Source: Phycisphaerales bacterium UBA2218 (GTDB taxonomy: Bacteria > Planctomycetota > Phycisphaerae > Sedimentisphaerales > Anaerobacaceae). Taken from it: a DNA stretch of 21,024 bases. Both the position numbers and the translations under genes were made by a program. The notes below the pieces were generated by a model. That model was given only the letters and a program-made list of their open reading frames with translations. It made no database searches and was not told where the DNA came from. The stretch covers positions 1 through 21,024 of the forward strand of contig DCUI01000129.1 in assembly GCA_002327785.1 (NCBI GenBank), in the 5' to 3' direction. Below are positions 1-6,902 of this stretch, piece by piece (the stretch's first letter is position 1; each line of letters opens with the position of its first letter).

Positions 1-870
1 CGGGGTGCAGCCGAGTTCATCCTGGCGAATCTGGTTGAGGACCGGGACGGCTATTTCGTGGTGGTGCCCTCCACATCGCCTGAGAATGCCTATGTCCATC
101 CCACGCTCAACAAGGCGGTTCGACTGACGAGAGGCTCCACCTACCACACTTCGATTGTCCGGGTGGTCTTTGAGGCCGTGGCCCAAGGCTCCAAGATACT
201 GGACCGCGATACCCCGCTGCGGGAAAGACTGGAGAGCAGCCTTAGGAAGCTGCCGCCGCTGCGGATTGGCGGCGACGGCACGATCCAGGAGTGGATCGAG
301 GACTACCAGGAGAGCGACCCGAAACACCGTCATGTGTCCCATTTGATTGGATTACATCCGTTCTCCTTGATCAATGAGCACGATCCTTCCTTACTTGAGG
401 CCGCCAGAAGAACGCTCGACAAACGGGGCTTCGGCGGTGATGTGGGATGGAGCAACGCCTGGAAGATCTGCTTCTGCGCCCGACTTGGTGATGCGGAACA
501 GGCTTACTGGTACCTGGATCGCCTCATCGGGCGCAACGCGTTTGCCAACCTCATGAACGGATGCTGGCCGGGCCGGGTCTTTCAGATTGACGGCAATTTC
601 AGCGGCACAACCGGCATGGCGGAGATGCTGCTCCAGAGCCACGCCGGCCAGATCCATCTTCTTCCAGCGCTGCCCAAAGCCTGGCCGGACGGCAGCGTTA
701 AAGGTCTGCGCGCTCGGGGAGACTTCGAAGTGGATATTGAATGGCACGGGGGAAAGCTCGAACGCGCCGTTATCCGATCGGTGGCGGGTGGCTCCGTGCG
801 GCTCAGATACGAGAATCAGAGCCGGACGGTTGATATTGCCAAAGGTGGGAGCTACCGCTTCATTCCTTAG
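1..870 (+). CDS. GH95 alpha-L-fucosidase, C-terminal part (cut by window start)
   Basis: The reading frame is open from base 1 and stops at 870, so the start lies outside the window and about 289 codons are visible. Recognisable GH95 features are the SPENAY motif (codons near 76-93), GWSNAWK followed by an ARLGDAEQAY helix (446-510), and FQIDGNFSGT (580-612). After these comes the C-terminal beta domain with the typical LLPALPKAWPDGSVKGLRARG stretch. GH95 enzymes hydrolyse alpha-1,2-linked L-fucose (some act on L-galactose) with an inverting mechanism; the Glu of SPEN and the Asp of QIDGN sit where catalytic or binding acidic residues are expected. The N-terminal domain and any signal peptide are not visible. 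It is followed 122 bp later by a multidomain sulfatase on the same strand, which fits a role in degrading a sulfated, fucosylated glycan. Family assignment is firm; exact linkage specificity is not shown by the sequence. Confidence 0.9.
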   Translation, partial: RGAAEFILANLVEDRDGYFVVVPSTSPENAYVHPTLNKAVRLTRGSTYHTSIVRVVFEAVAQGSKILDRDTPLRERLESSLRKLPPLRIGGDGTIQEWIEDYQESDPKHRHVSHLIGLHPFSLINEHDPSLLEAARRTLDKRGFGGDVGWSNAWKICFCARLGDAEQAYWYLDRLIGRNAFANLMNGCWPGRVFQIDGNFSGTTGMAEMLLQSHAGQIHLLPALPKAWPDGSVKGLRARGDFEVDIEWHGGKLERAVIRSVAGGSVRLRYENQSRTVDIAKGGSYRFIP

Positions 871-992
871 AGACTTTGGAAATGGGCGTGTATGGTGGAA
901 CCGACGTAAACATTGCCACGTCGCTTACGTGCCGGGGAGAATCTGAAAGAGCACCTCGGTAGCATACGATTGTACAGCAAAGGGAAACCAAT

Positions 993-3900
993 ATGAACAA
1001 GGCCGCCTTCCTCATCTTTACCGCGTCACTGCTGACTCCTTTAGCCACAATCCAAGCTGCCGGCAGACCCAACATCATCTTCTTCCTCGTGGACGACATG
1101 GGGTGGCAGGAGACCTCCGTGCCGTTCCACCGCGAGACCACCGCTCTCAACCGCCGCTATCGTACGCCGAACATGGAACGACTCGCCGCCCAGGGGATGA
1201 TGTTCACGCAGGCCTACGCCTCGGCCGTTTGCTCCCCCACGCGGGTCAGCGCGCTGACGGGTATGAACGTTGCGCGGCACCGCGTGACGAACTGGACGCT
1301 GCGAAAGGACCGTTCGCCGGACAATCCGAGCCAGCTCATCCAGCCGCCGGACTGGAACCTCAATGGTGTCTGCACCGACGCCGGCGTCGCGCGGACGATG
1401 CAGGTTACGCCGCTGCCCGCGCTGCTGCGCGATGCGGGATATCGCACCATCCACGTGGGCAAGGCGCATTTCGGCGCCAAGGACACGCCGGGCGAGAATC
1501 CCCTGCATCTGGGTTTCGATGTGAATATCGCCGGTCACTGCGCTGGGGGCCCGGGCAGTTACTGGGGAGAAAAGAACTTCAGCGCCGCCTGGCGTACCAA
1601 CCCGCCGGATCTCATCTGGGACGTGCCGGGCCTGGATGCCTATCACGGCAAGAACATCTATCTGACCGAAGCGCTCACGCTGGAAGCGATCAAGGCCGTC
1701 GAGAAGGCCGTCGCTGACCAGCAACCGTTCTACCTGTACATGTCGCACTATGCCGTCCATGCCCCCTGGGAGAAGGACGATCGATTCTACCAGAAGTATG
1801 TGGACGCGGGCCTTACACCGTTCGAGGCGACGCTCGCCTCGATGATCGAGGGTATGGACAAATCCCTGGGGGACCTGATGGCGACGCTGGACCGCCTGAG
1901 CGTCGCGGACAACACGGTTATTCTGTTCATGTCGGACAACGGCTCTCCCTCGCAATGTCCACCGAACCTGCCCTTGCGGGGGCACAAGCTCACGCCGTAC
2001 GAAGGCGGCATCCGGGAGCCGATGATCGTGAAGTGGCCCAGCGTGACGAAACCTGCCACCGTTTGTCAGGACCCCGTCGTGATCGAGGACTTCTTCCCGA
2101 CGATCCTCGAACTCGCCGGTGTGGACTGGCGCGGAAAGACCGTCCAAACGGTGGACGGCGTCAGTTTCGTGCCGCTCTTGAAGGGCGAGGGCAAGACGCC
2201 GGCGGATCGGACGTTGATCTGGCACTTTCCGCACAACTACGGCGGCCAGGGGCCATTCAGCGCGATCCGCCAGGGGCCATGGAAACTCATCTATCACCAC
2301 GCCGATCGCCGGGTGGAATTGTTCAACATCGATGAGGACATCAGCGAGACGCACGATCTGGCGAAGGACAACCGGACAGAGGTCACGGAACTCGCGAAGC
2401 GGCTGACAGAACGGCTGGTGGCGGAAGGTGCCCAGATGCCGATAGACAAGGCGACCGGCAAGACCATTGAGTTTCCCGCGCAGGCTGTTGGCGCGCAGCG
2501 AGTGGTCCGTGTGGCATGCATGGGGGATTCAATCACGTTTGGCGCCGGCGTTATGGCCCGCGAGCAAAACTCGTACCCAGCGCAGCTAGCCGACTTGTTG
2601 GGTGAGGGGTACGATGTTCGCAACTTCGGGGTAGGTAGCGCAACACTCTTGGCCGAGGGTGACAAGCCTTACGGCAAACAGCCCCAATTCCGCGCGGCGA
2701 TGGCGTTCGATCCGGATATCGTTCTGCTATTGTTGGGTGCGAACGACACCTGTGGTGCGCCACGCAACAATTGGGCTCACTGTGCCTCCTTTGTCTCCGA
2801 CGCGCGGGGTCTGCTGGAATCCCTGCGTCGTCCTGGTCGCCGTGTCCTGGTGGCCTTGCCTTCGCCCATGTTGCCCGATACGCCGGGCCTGAAACCAGCA
2901 CGGAAGGCGGACCTGGAAATCCGACGGCCGCGACTGGAGCAGATTCGGATGTGGTGGCGAGAAGCAGCTCTTGCAGAGGTTGCGGAGGTGGTGGACCTGG
3001 CTGGCACGTTGGCGCCCGACCTGCAACTGGTGAGCGATGGCGTGCATCCAACCAGCGCTGGATATGGGCGGATCGCCGCACGATTCCGGGATGCAATTCT
3101 TGGTCGTCCTTCCTCTGACCCGAAAAAGGAGTCCATGCTGTCCGCATCCCGACGAAGCGAGTTGAAGGTCCCTGAATCCTCACTTGCGATGGCTCTCATC
3201 TGGCAAGGGATTGCCATCGAGGATCCCGATTTCACTATCTGGGGCGCGTCGCCCATTGTAGCTGACGGAAAGTACCATCTCTTCGCTGCACGTTGGCCCG
3301 AGGCGAACGTCGATCCGGCCTGGCGCCGGTCGAGTGAGATCGCGCACTACGTCTCGGACCGGCCAGACGGCCCGTTCCGCTTCCAGAACGTCGTCGTCCG
3401 CGGCACGGGACGTACCGGCGAATGGGATGCCTTTGCGTCGCACAATCCGGAAGTCCGGCGTTTCGGGAATACGTTTGCACTCTGCTACATCGCCAACAGC
3501 GATTTCCATCAGCCGCCGCACCCGTTAAACCAGCAGATCGGTATGGCGGTGTCGGACAGCGTCAATGGGCCGTGGAAGAAGGTTGGTCAGGGCGGCTTGA
3601 TCCTCGGCCCGTCGCCCGATCCCAACCACTTCAGCCACGGCAAACAAGTCGTGAACCCGGCCTTGCTGAAGGTCGGCGACAGGTTCCACCTTTACTTCAA
3701 GACCACCGGCAAGGTGCGCGGCACCACGCTCTATGGTCTGGCCATTGCCGACCAACTGACCGGGCCCTACCGGATGTTGGATGAGCCGATCACGGGCGAC
3801 GGTGTCTTCATCGAGGATGCCTCCGCGTTTCTGTGGGATGGGAAGGTGTGCCTGCTGACCACCGACAACCATGGTAGAGTCACCGGCTTGCGCGGTGCGG

Positions 3901-4214
3901 GCGCGCTGTGGGTTTCTGACGATGGGATCCACTTCAAACCCGAATGGACCCAACTGGGTTTTGAGCTCATTCCGCGCTACTACGCGGCGTATGACCCTTT
4001 CGCCGTAAAGAAGATCTACGGTGGCGATCCGAAGTTCGAGCGTCCGAAAGTCCTTTGCCTCAACGGCCGTCCCGAATGGTTCTATGCCCCTTCCGGTTGG
4101 AACGTCACCGGCGGCCAGCGTACGGTCAGCCACGTCCTGAAAATCAACCTGGAGCCAGGCGATGGACCTCTGAGTGGAATGCAGCCTGCGACACCGCTTT
4201 CCGAAAGCCAATAG
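993..4214 (+). CDS. Secreted triple fusion: sulfatase + SGNH/GDSL esterase + GH43-like propeller
   Basis: This 1073-aa protein begins with a Sec signal peptide (residues 1-24, hydrophobic core then QAAG). Residues 25 to about 480 are a type I sulfatase: metal-binding D34-D35, formylglycine motif CSPTR with C80 and R84, and the second metal site D315-N316. Residues about 505-705 form an SGNH hydrolase: GDS block with S513, the GAND block with N584, and the DGVH block with D682 and H685, so the triad looks complete. Residues about 735-1060 resemble a five-bladed GH43/clan-F-type propeller starting at DPDFTIWGASPIV (D746 is a candidate catalytic residue). There is no stop or frameshift between the domains, which are usually separate proteins. 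ATG at 993 follows AAAGGGA and is the only start that gives a signal peptide. The protein would desulfate, deacylate and cleave one glycan outside the cytoplasm. Domain calls are strong for the first two and moderate for the third. Confidence 0.88.
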   Translation: MNKAAFLIFTASLLTPLATIQAAGRPNIIFFLVDDMGWQETSVPFHRETTALNRRYRTPNMERLAAQGMMFTQAYASAVCSPTRVSALTGMNVARHRVTNWTLRKDRSPDNPSQLIQPPDWNLNGVCTDAGVARTMQVTPLPALLRDAGYRTIHVGKAHFGAKDTPGENPLHLGFDVNIAGHCAGGPGSYWGEKNFSAAWRTNPPDLIWDVPGLDAYHGKNIYLTEALTLEAIKAVEKAVADQQPFYLYMSHYAVHAPWEKDDRFYQKYVDAGLTPFEATLASMIEGMDKSLGDLMATLDRLSVADNTVILFMSDNGSPSQCPPNLPLRGHKLTPYEGGIREPMIVKWPSVTKPATVCQDPVVIEDFFPTILELAGVDWRGKTVQTVDGVSFVPLLKGEGKTPADRTLIWHFPHNYGGQGPFSAIRQGPWKLIYHHADRRVELFNIDEDISETHDLAKDNRTEVTELAKRLTERLVAEGAQMPIDKATGKTIEFPAQAVGAQRVVRVACMGDSITFGAGVMAREQNSYPAQLADLLGEGYDVRNFGVGSATLLAEGDKPYGKQPQFRAAMAFDPDIVLLLLGANDTCGAPRNNWAHCASFVSDARGLLESLRRPGRRVLVALPSPMLPDTPGLKPARKADLEIRRPRLEQIRMWWREAALAEVAEVVDLAGTLAPDLQLVSDGVHPTSAGYGRIAARFRDAILGRPSSDPKKESMLSASRRSELKVPESSLAMALIWQGIAIEDPDFTIWGASPIVADGKYHLFAARWPEANVDPAWRRSSEIAHYVSDRPDGPFRFQNVVVRGTGRTGEWDAFASHNPEVRRFGNTFALCYIANSDFHQPPHPLNQQIGMAVSDSVNGPWKKVGQGGLILGPSPDPNHFSHGKQVVNPALLKVGDRFHLYFKTTGKVRGTTLYGLAIADQLTGPYRMLDEPITGDGVFIEDASAFLWDGKVCLLTTDNHGRVTGLRGAGALWVSDDGIHFKPEWTQLGFELIPRYYAAYDPFAVKKIYGGDPKFERPKVLCLNGRPEWFYAPSGWNVTGGQRTVSHVLKINLEPGDGPLSGMQPATPLSESQ

Positions 4215-4675
4215 AATCAGCGGACACTGCCTGAAGACCTCACGTTTGGGCAACCTCTTGCCGCACGAGAGCCCCGGCTATCCAGCAGCCGTTCATGCTC
4301 AGGCCCACATAGACGCTTTGTCCAGAGCGCACAAGCCGTGATTCGTTGAACCGCTTCGGTCCAACACCCCCGCAGAGTGTTGATTCTGCCGACGCTGGGG
4401 GGCCGAACTTTCCGCCGAAGCGGCTAATTGGGATTTGTGGTTTTCAATCATTGGGACGGAAAACCGCGAAATCCCTTACGCAGTTCTGCAGAAAGTCCAT
4501 CGCCAGCCAGGCGCTATCGGCAAAATCAAAGCCGTGCTTCCCCCTTCTCATCTAATAGGGAGAGTCGGCGTACCAGAAGAGAAGACCCCGCCGACTGCTT
4601 GCTATTAGGTTCGAATGCGGACTCCACGGCTGTATTCCGACGCACCCCGCCCTTTCGCCAAGGGTGTCGAAAGAC
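4215..4675. other. Intergenic region before accessory block, with inverted repeats
   Basis: No convincing gene is seen here. An in-frame ATG at 4428 would extend the next gene, but the strong ribosome site at 4676 argues against it. Two inverted repeats are visible: CCGCTTCGG (4351-4359) with CCGAAGCGG (4415-4423), and a perfect 8-bp pair AGTCGGCG (4563-4570) with CGCCGACT (4589-4596) around an 18-nt loop. The second could be a leader hairpin or an operator for the gene at 4689. This is also the left edge of the block whose genes differ from the polysaccharide genes. I saw no tRNA, integrase or clear attachment site. Confidence 0.4.
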
Positions 4676-4682
4676 GGAGGTG
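4676..4682 (+). promoter_or_regulatory. Strong Shine-Dalgarno site GGAGGTG
   Basis: GGAGGTG lies 6 nt upstream of ATG 4689 and decides the start in favour of 4689 over the in-frame ATG at 4428. The same heptamer with 5-7 nt spacing precedes the genes starting at 6746 (minus), 6903, 19721 (minus) and 20899, but not the sulfatase, propeller or recD2 genes. Confidence 0.75.
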
Positions 4683-4688
4683 GTCAAC

Positions 4689-5267
4689 ATGGACCAATAT
4701 GAATCTGAAATATGTGATGGCATCTTTGTGCCAGAATCTGCACTGCGGCAGGAACAACGCAGAACCAAGTACGGTACCTTGGCGGACTTGCCTGATGAGG
4801 AACTGGCAGACCCGGACGAGCTTGAACGGGTTGTGTACAAACAGATGTGGTGGCCTATCCTGCGATTGCCGCAGCAGCGGTGGGAGTGCCCGATTCGGCC
4901 GAACATGGATGAGGACGGCAGGCTCGATTGGGGTGCATTCGGGACCGTGGACTTTGACAGCTACAGGCCCGAGCACAGCAAGCTTCGGTACAAGATACAG
5001 CAGCTCAAGGAGCGGCTCAAGGATTTGTCAGGCCTGCTTCGACTGGCTTCAGACCGGATTCCGGGCAGGACCAAGTACAAAATCATGGGGCTTGTGCGAA
5101 CCGGGGTGCTCGACATCGGCGACATCAAGGACAACGCGATGTACTTCCTTGTGGAGAGCTACCTTTACGCGTACCGGCTCAAGCAGCGGATTGAGAAGCT
5201 GCAGGCCAAGAGCAGGAAGGAGCAGGAGGCCAAGGTCCAGGAGCTCTGGGCCTCTCCGGGGTGCTGA
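4689..5267 (+). CDS. Unknown 192-aa accessory protein with C-terminal coiled coil
   Basis: I do not recognise this protein family. It is soluble, with no signal peptide or membrane segment. The N-terminal third is acidic (LPDEELADPDELE around residues 34-47). A tryptophan- and proline-rich patch follows (WWPILRLPQQRW, 54-65). Two helical, probably coiled-coil stretches lie at about 98-122 and 152-187, separated by a basic segment around 123-136. The start at 4689 is set by GGAGGTG six bases upstream. The gene is monocistronic: a GC-rich hairpin spanning its stop codon and followed by TTTT closes it. Downstream lies the repeat-rich, origin-like region, so a role as a DNA-binding or replicon-associated protein is possible, but that is inference from position only. 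Codon-like composition and the strong ribosome site make it a credible gene. Confidence 0.7.
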   Translation: MDQYESEICDGIFVPESALRQEQRRTKYGTLADLPDEELADPDELERVVYKQMWWPILRLPQQRWECPIRPNMDEDGRLDWGAFGTVDFDSYRPEHSKLRYKIQQLKERLKDLSGLLRLASDRIPGRTKYKIMGLVRTGVLDIGDIKDNAMYFLVESYLYAYRLKQRIEKLQAKSRKEQEAKVQELWASPGC

Positions 5268-5280
5268 GGCACCCCATTTT
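5258..5280 (+). terminator. Intrinsic terminator overlapping the stop codon
   Basis: A perfect 7-bp GC-rich stem, GGGGTGC (5258-5264) and GCACCCC (5269-5275), has a 4-nt loop TGAG that contains the TGA stop codon (5265-5267). It is followed directly by ATTTTA. Stem, short loop and T-run together make a good rho-independent terminator for the 192-aa gene. Placing the hairpin on the stop codon is economical and recurs in this window (11340-11368, 20987-21014). Confidence 0.7.
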
Positions 5281-5326
5281 ACGCCCCGGGATTGGCGCGA
5301 AGTGCCACGCTTCTGCGTCAAAGAGT

Positions 5327-5490
5327 GGTACGGTTTACGGGCGTCAGAGCGTGCACTGACGGTGCAGTTCTGTGCTCGCCATGGTTCATGTCCGGATCGG
5401 GTTCCGGCGCGGGATGGGTACAGTTTCGTGCTCGATAACGGCGGGGCGGTGGTGCATTTCGCAGTCGGCTCCCGGACAGATGGAGGGCGG
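5327..5490 (+). repeat. Degenerate direct repeats, cluster 1 (iteron-like, ~34 and ~23 bp spacing)
   Basis: Copies that begin GGTRCAG- or GGTAC-like occur at 5327, 5361, 5417, 5451 and 5474 (the last two weaker). The best pair is GGTGCAGTTCTGTGCTCG at 5361 and GGTACAGTTTCGTGCTCG at 5417. Spacings are 34, 56, 34 and 23 bp, that is about 3, 5, 3 and 2 helical turns. All copies are in the same orientation. The cluster ends shortly before the first 79-bp element. Confidence 0.5.
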
Positions 5491-5547
5491 TTTACAAACT
5501 TGGGAAGTGCGACAAAGGTGTGTGGCAGAGCACAATCGAGCACGGGT

Positions 5548-5626
5548 GGTGAAGTGCCTTCGGCACTATGGCGACCTTCGCTTACGCTTCGGTCACCCGC
5601 CCGGGTCCACTTCGCGTCCCCGGGGG
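5548..5626 (+). repeat. 79-bp direct repeat, copy 1
   Basis: This copy is 79 bp long and differs from the copy at 5980-6058 at only 6 positions, offset 432 bp. It contains three possible stems: AGTGCC-TTC-GGCACT, GGCGACC pairing with GGTCACC (one mismatch), and CCCGGG (5600-5605) with CCCGGG (5619-5624) enclosing a CAC-TTC-GCG inner helix. It may be coding by accident (open frames cross it), but structure explains the differences better. Confidence 0.75.
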
Positions 5627-5714
5627 CGGTGATGACATACCGCAGGTGAATTAATACACCCCGCTCCCTCGGTCGGTTGCGGCAGTCAGATGGTCTGGGT
5701 CCGCATCAGTGGCG

Positions 5715-5952
5715 GGTGCAGATTGGACTCGGAAGCCGTCGGGTTGCAGTACACGTTCGGGTCAAGATGGTGCTCCATCGTGGTGCTGTTTCGGCCATGA
5801 GCCGGTACAGTTCGGCGCTCGGTTTCGACAACGTCGCGGTACGTTTTCGAGTCGGGTTCGTGTAGGGCAGTGGTACAGTTCAGGGGCGGGTTCGGTACGA
5901 GGAGAGGACAGATTCGGGGTTTTCCAAGGGCGGCAAAGGTACGTGGAAAGGG
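5715..5952 (+). repeat. Degenerate direct repeats, cluster 2 (34-bp period)
   Basis: Repeat units start at 5715, 5742, 5769, 5804, 5838, 5872, 5906 and 5938. Four successive units (5804, 5838, 5872, 5906) are exactly 34 bp apart. The core is GGTACAGTTCGG followed by CGGGTTCG near position 17 of the unit; the units at 5838 and 5872 share CGGGTTCG exactly. The units at 5715 and 5742 are shorter (27 bp). The cluster is followed by the second 79-bp element, so the two halves of this region look like an old, diverged duplication. Confidence 0.6.
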
Positions 5953-5979
5953 TTGTGGCAGGGCACAGTGGGGCGGAAC

Positions 5980-6058
5980 GGTGAAGTGCCTGCGGCACTA
6001 TGGCGACCTTCGCTTACGCTGCGGTCACCCACCCGGGTCTGCTTCGCATCCCCGGGGG
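5980..6058 (+). repeat. 79-bp direct repeat, copy 2
   Basis: This is the second copy of the element at 5548-5626. Its distal hairpin is perfect: CCCGGG (6032-6037), TC, TGC, loop TTC, GCA, TC, CCCGGG (6051-6056). Relative to copy 1, C5608/G5616 has become T6040/A6048, a paired change that keeps the helix, and A5609 opposite C5615 has become G6041 opposite C6047. Confidence 0.75.
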
Positions 6059-6218
6059 ACAGAGAGCGAAGGGATAGATATGCCTGGCTCGAGGGTGCGG
6101 ATGACCCGGTTGGACGGCAGAGAAGTGCGGATAGGGGCTCAGAGGGCATCGTTTTGAGGTTTCTGGGAATCACAGGGGTGGTGAAACTCAGAAGTATAGG
6201 TTTTATAAGGGGTTAGGA

Positions 6219-6227
6219 TGTGGATAA
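6219..6227 (-). promoter_or_regulatory. DnaA box, perfect match (TTATCCACA)
   Basis: TGTGGATAA on the plus strand is the exact complement of the bacterial DnaA box TTATCCACA. It follows an A+T-rich stretch containing TTTTATAA (6201-6208). Confidence 0.6.
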
Positions 6228-6323
6228 GTGTTGAGAATCACTCACATAGGCATAGTAAATGCCCGTGAAAGTGAAAGTCACAGAGTGCCCAGACTGACAG
6301 GGTGGCGGCTGCGGCATGGTGAT

Positions 6324-6332
6324 TGTGGATAA
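6324..6332 (-). promoter_or_regulatory. DnaA box, perfect match (TTATCCACA)
   Basis: This is a second exact TGTGGATAA in the same orientation, 105 bp (close to ten helical turns) after the first. Confidence 0.6.
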
Positions 6333-6566
6333 CTCGGCTGCATCGCCGGCGGTAGGGTGGTGACGGGGATCGAGAGAGAGCGTGCATAGGGGCAGAATCG
6401 AGCCAGGAAAGGCTAAATAGGATTCGTTCAGAGTTACGGTCGTTGGAAAGGTGAAAGATTGAGGATTGACAAGGACTTAGGAGCGCAAAAGGCATTCAGA
6501 TGTTCAGGTTTCCAGGATAAATGCGAACGGAAAGGTGAACGTGAATGTCGCCCCAGATTAACAGTC

Positions 6567-6746
6567 TCAGTCCTTCTCCAGGCAAAAGGCGCAAGTGTCG
6601 GCCAGCCATCGCTCGAACTGGATCCCGGCCATGATCTCCTCCCGCTCCTCGGGCCGGGTATGTGGATAACTGTTCGCCAGTGCCGCCACCCGGGCCCGTG
6701 CATCGAACTCGATGAGGCGCACGATGCGGTCTTTTCGTTTGCTCAT
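6567..6746 (-). CDS. Small 59-aa accessory protein, unknown
   Basis: ATG at 6746 is preceded on the minus strand by GGAGGTG six bases upstream, a very strong ribosome site that marks this as a real gene. The product is a small, highly charged, helical protein (starts MSKRKDRIVRLIEFDARARV) with a RPEEREEIMAG helix and two cysteines four apart near the end (CAFC). I do not recognise the family. Upstream on the minus strand GGTTTAAGAA (6795-6786) could be its promoter box, divergent from the box of the operon at 6903, so the two units share a ~155-bp control region. Size and charge would suit a regulator or DNA-binding accessory protein, but nothing proves this. Its coding sequence contains the third DnaA box. 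Confidence 0.65.
   Translation of the reverse strand: MSKRKDRIVRLIEFDARARVAALANSYPHTRPEEREEIMAGIQFERWLADTCAFCLEKD
6661..6669 (-). promoter_or_regulatory. Third perfect DnaA box, inside the 59-aa gene
   Basis: TGTGGATAA again in the same orientation, 337 bp after the second copy. It encodes Ser-Tyr-Pro-His of the 59-aa protein, so this copy may be coincidental, although three exact 9-mers within 451 bp are unexpected (about 0.16 expected in the whole window, both strands). Confidence 0.4.
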
Positions 6747-6842
6747 TGGAATCACCTCCGCAGGGTCGGGGTGCGGCTGGATTCTTAAACCTTGCGCTTG
6801 CGGACCCGCGCGGTTTCGTCTCCATCGGGTGGCTTCGAAAAA

Positions 6843-6857
6843 GGAAAGGCTTAAATA
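6843..6857 (+). promoter_or_regulatory. TATA-like promoter box GGAAAGGCTTAAATA
   Basis: GGAAAGGCTTAAATA resembles an archaeal BRE plus TATA element, or a bacterial -10 (TTAAAT) without a clear -35. A near-copy, GGAAAGGCTAAATAG, lies at 6406-6420. If it is used like an archaeal box, transcription would start near 6880; if like a bacterial -10, near 6863. It is placed to drive the operon at 6903-9622. Confidence 0.4.
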
Positions 6858-6871
6858 CCAGTGGCGCATTA

Positions 6872-6898
6872 CCACCTCCAAGGAGTGATTGGAGGTGG
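6872..6898 (+). promoter_or_regulatory. Hairpin that sequesters the ribosome binding site
   Basis: CCACCTCCAA (6872-6881) and TTGGAGGTGG (6889-6898) are a perfect 10-bp inverted repeat around the 7-nt loop GGAGTGA. The 3' arm contains the GGAGGTG ribosome site of the gene starting at 6903, so folding would hide it. The loop exposes a second GGAG. This could be a translational switch or, at the DNA level, a palindromic operator. Confidence 0.65.
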
Positions 6899-6902
6899 CA
6901 AG

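Larger units (their letters stand above)
5281..6566. other. Gene-poor, repeat-rich, G-skewed region; candidate replication origin
   Basis: No convincing protein gene is present in about 1.29 kb. The plus strand is very G-rich: by hand count 70 G against 22 C from 6061 to 6240. The region contains two clusters of degenerate direct repeats, two copies of a 79-bp element, an A+T-rich stretch (6191-6217) and perfect DnaA boxes at 6219 and 6324, with a third just beyond at 6661. Iteron-like repeats plus DnaA boxes plus an A+T-rich segment match the usual parts of a bacterial plasmid or chromosomal origin. A long structured non-coding RNA is the main alternative, since the 79-bp element can fold. 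Several short open frames cross the region, but none has a ribosome site or protein-like composition. Confidence 0.5.

Noticed and set aside
1041..2354. Long antisense open frame under the sulfatase domain
   Set aside because: It mirrors a high-GC coding gene with full domain motifs, and has no ribosome site or protein family features.
4600..4630. T-loop-like sequence GGTTCGAATG followed by a CCA-like end, suggesting a tRNA or tRNA-derived attachment site
   Set aside because: The five bases on either side of the loop do not pair, and no cloverleaf can be built upstream.
5327..6058. CRISPR array
   Set aside because: Repeats are too diverged, and unit-to-unit spacing is repeat-filled with no unique spacers; no cas genes are present.
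5372..6157. Two short open frames sharing a peptide VKCLRHYGDLRLR across the 79-bp repeats, as possible small paralogous proteins
   Set aside because: The shared part is limited to the repeat, flanks do not resemble each other, there are no ribosome sites, and the hairpin change is better explained by structure. Weak coding is still possible.
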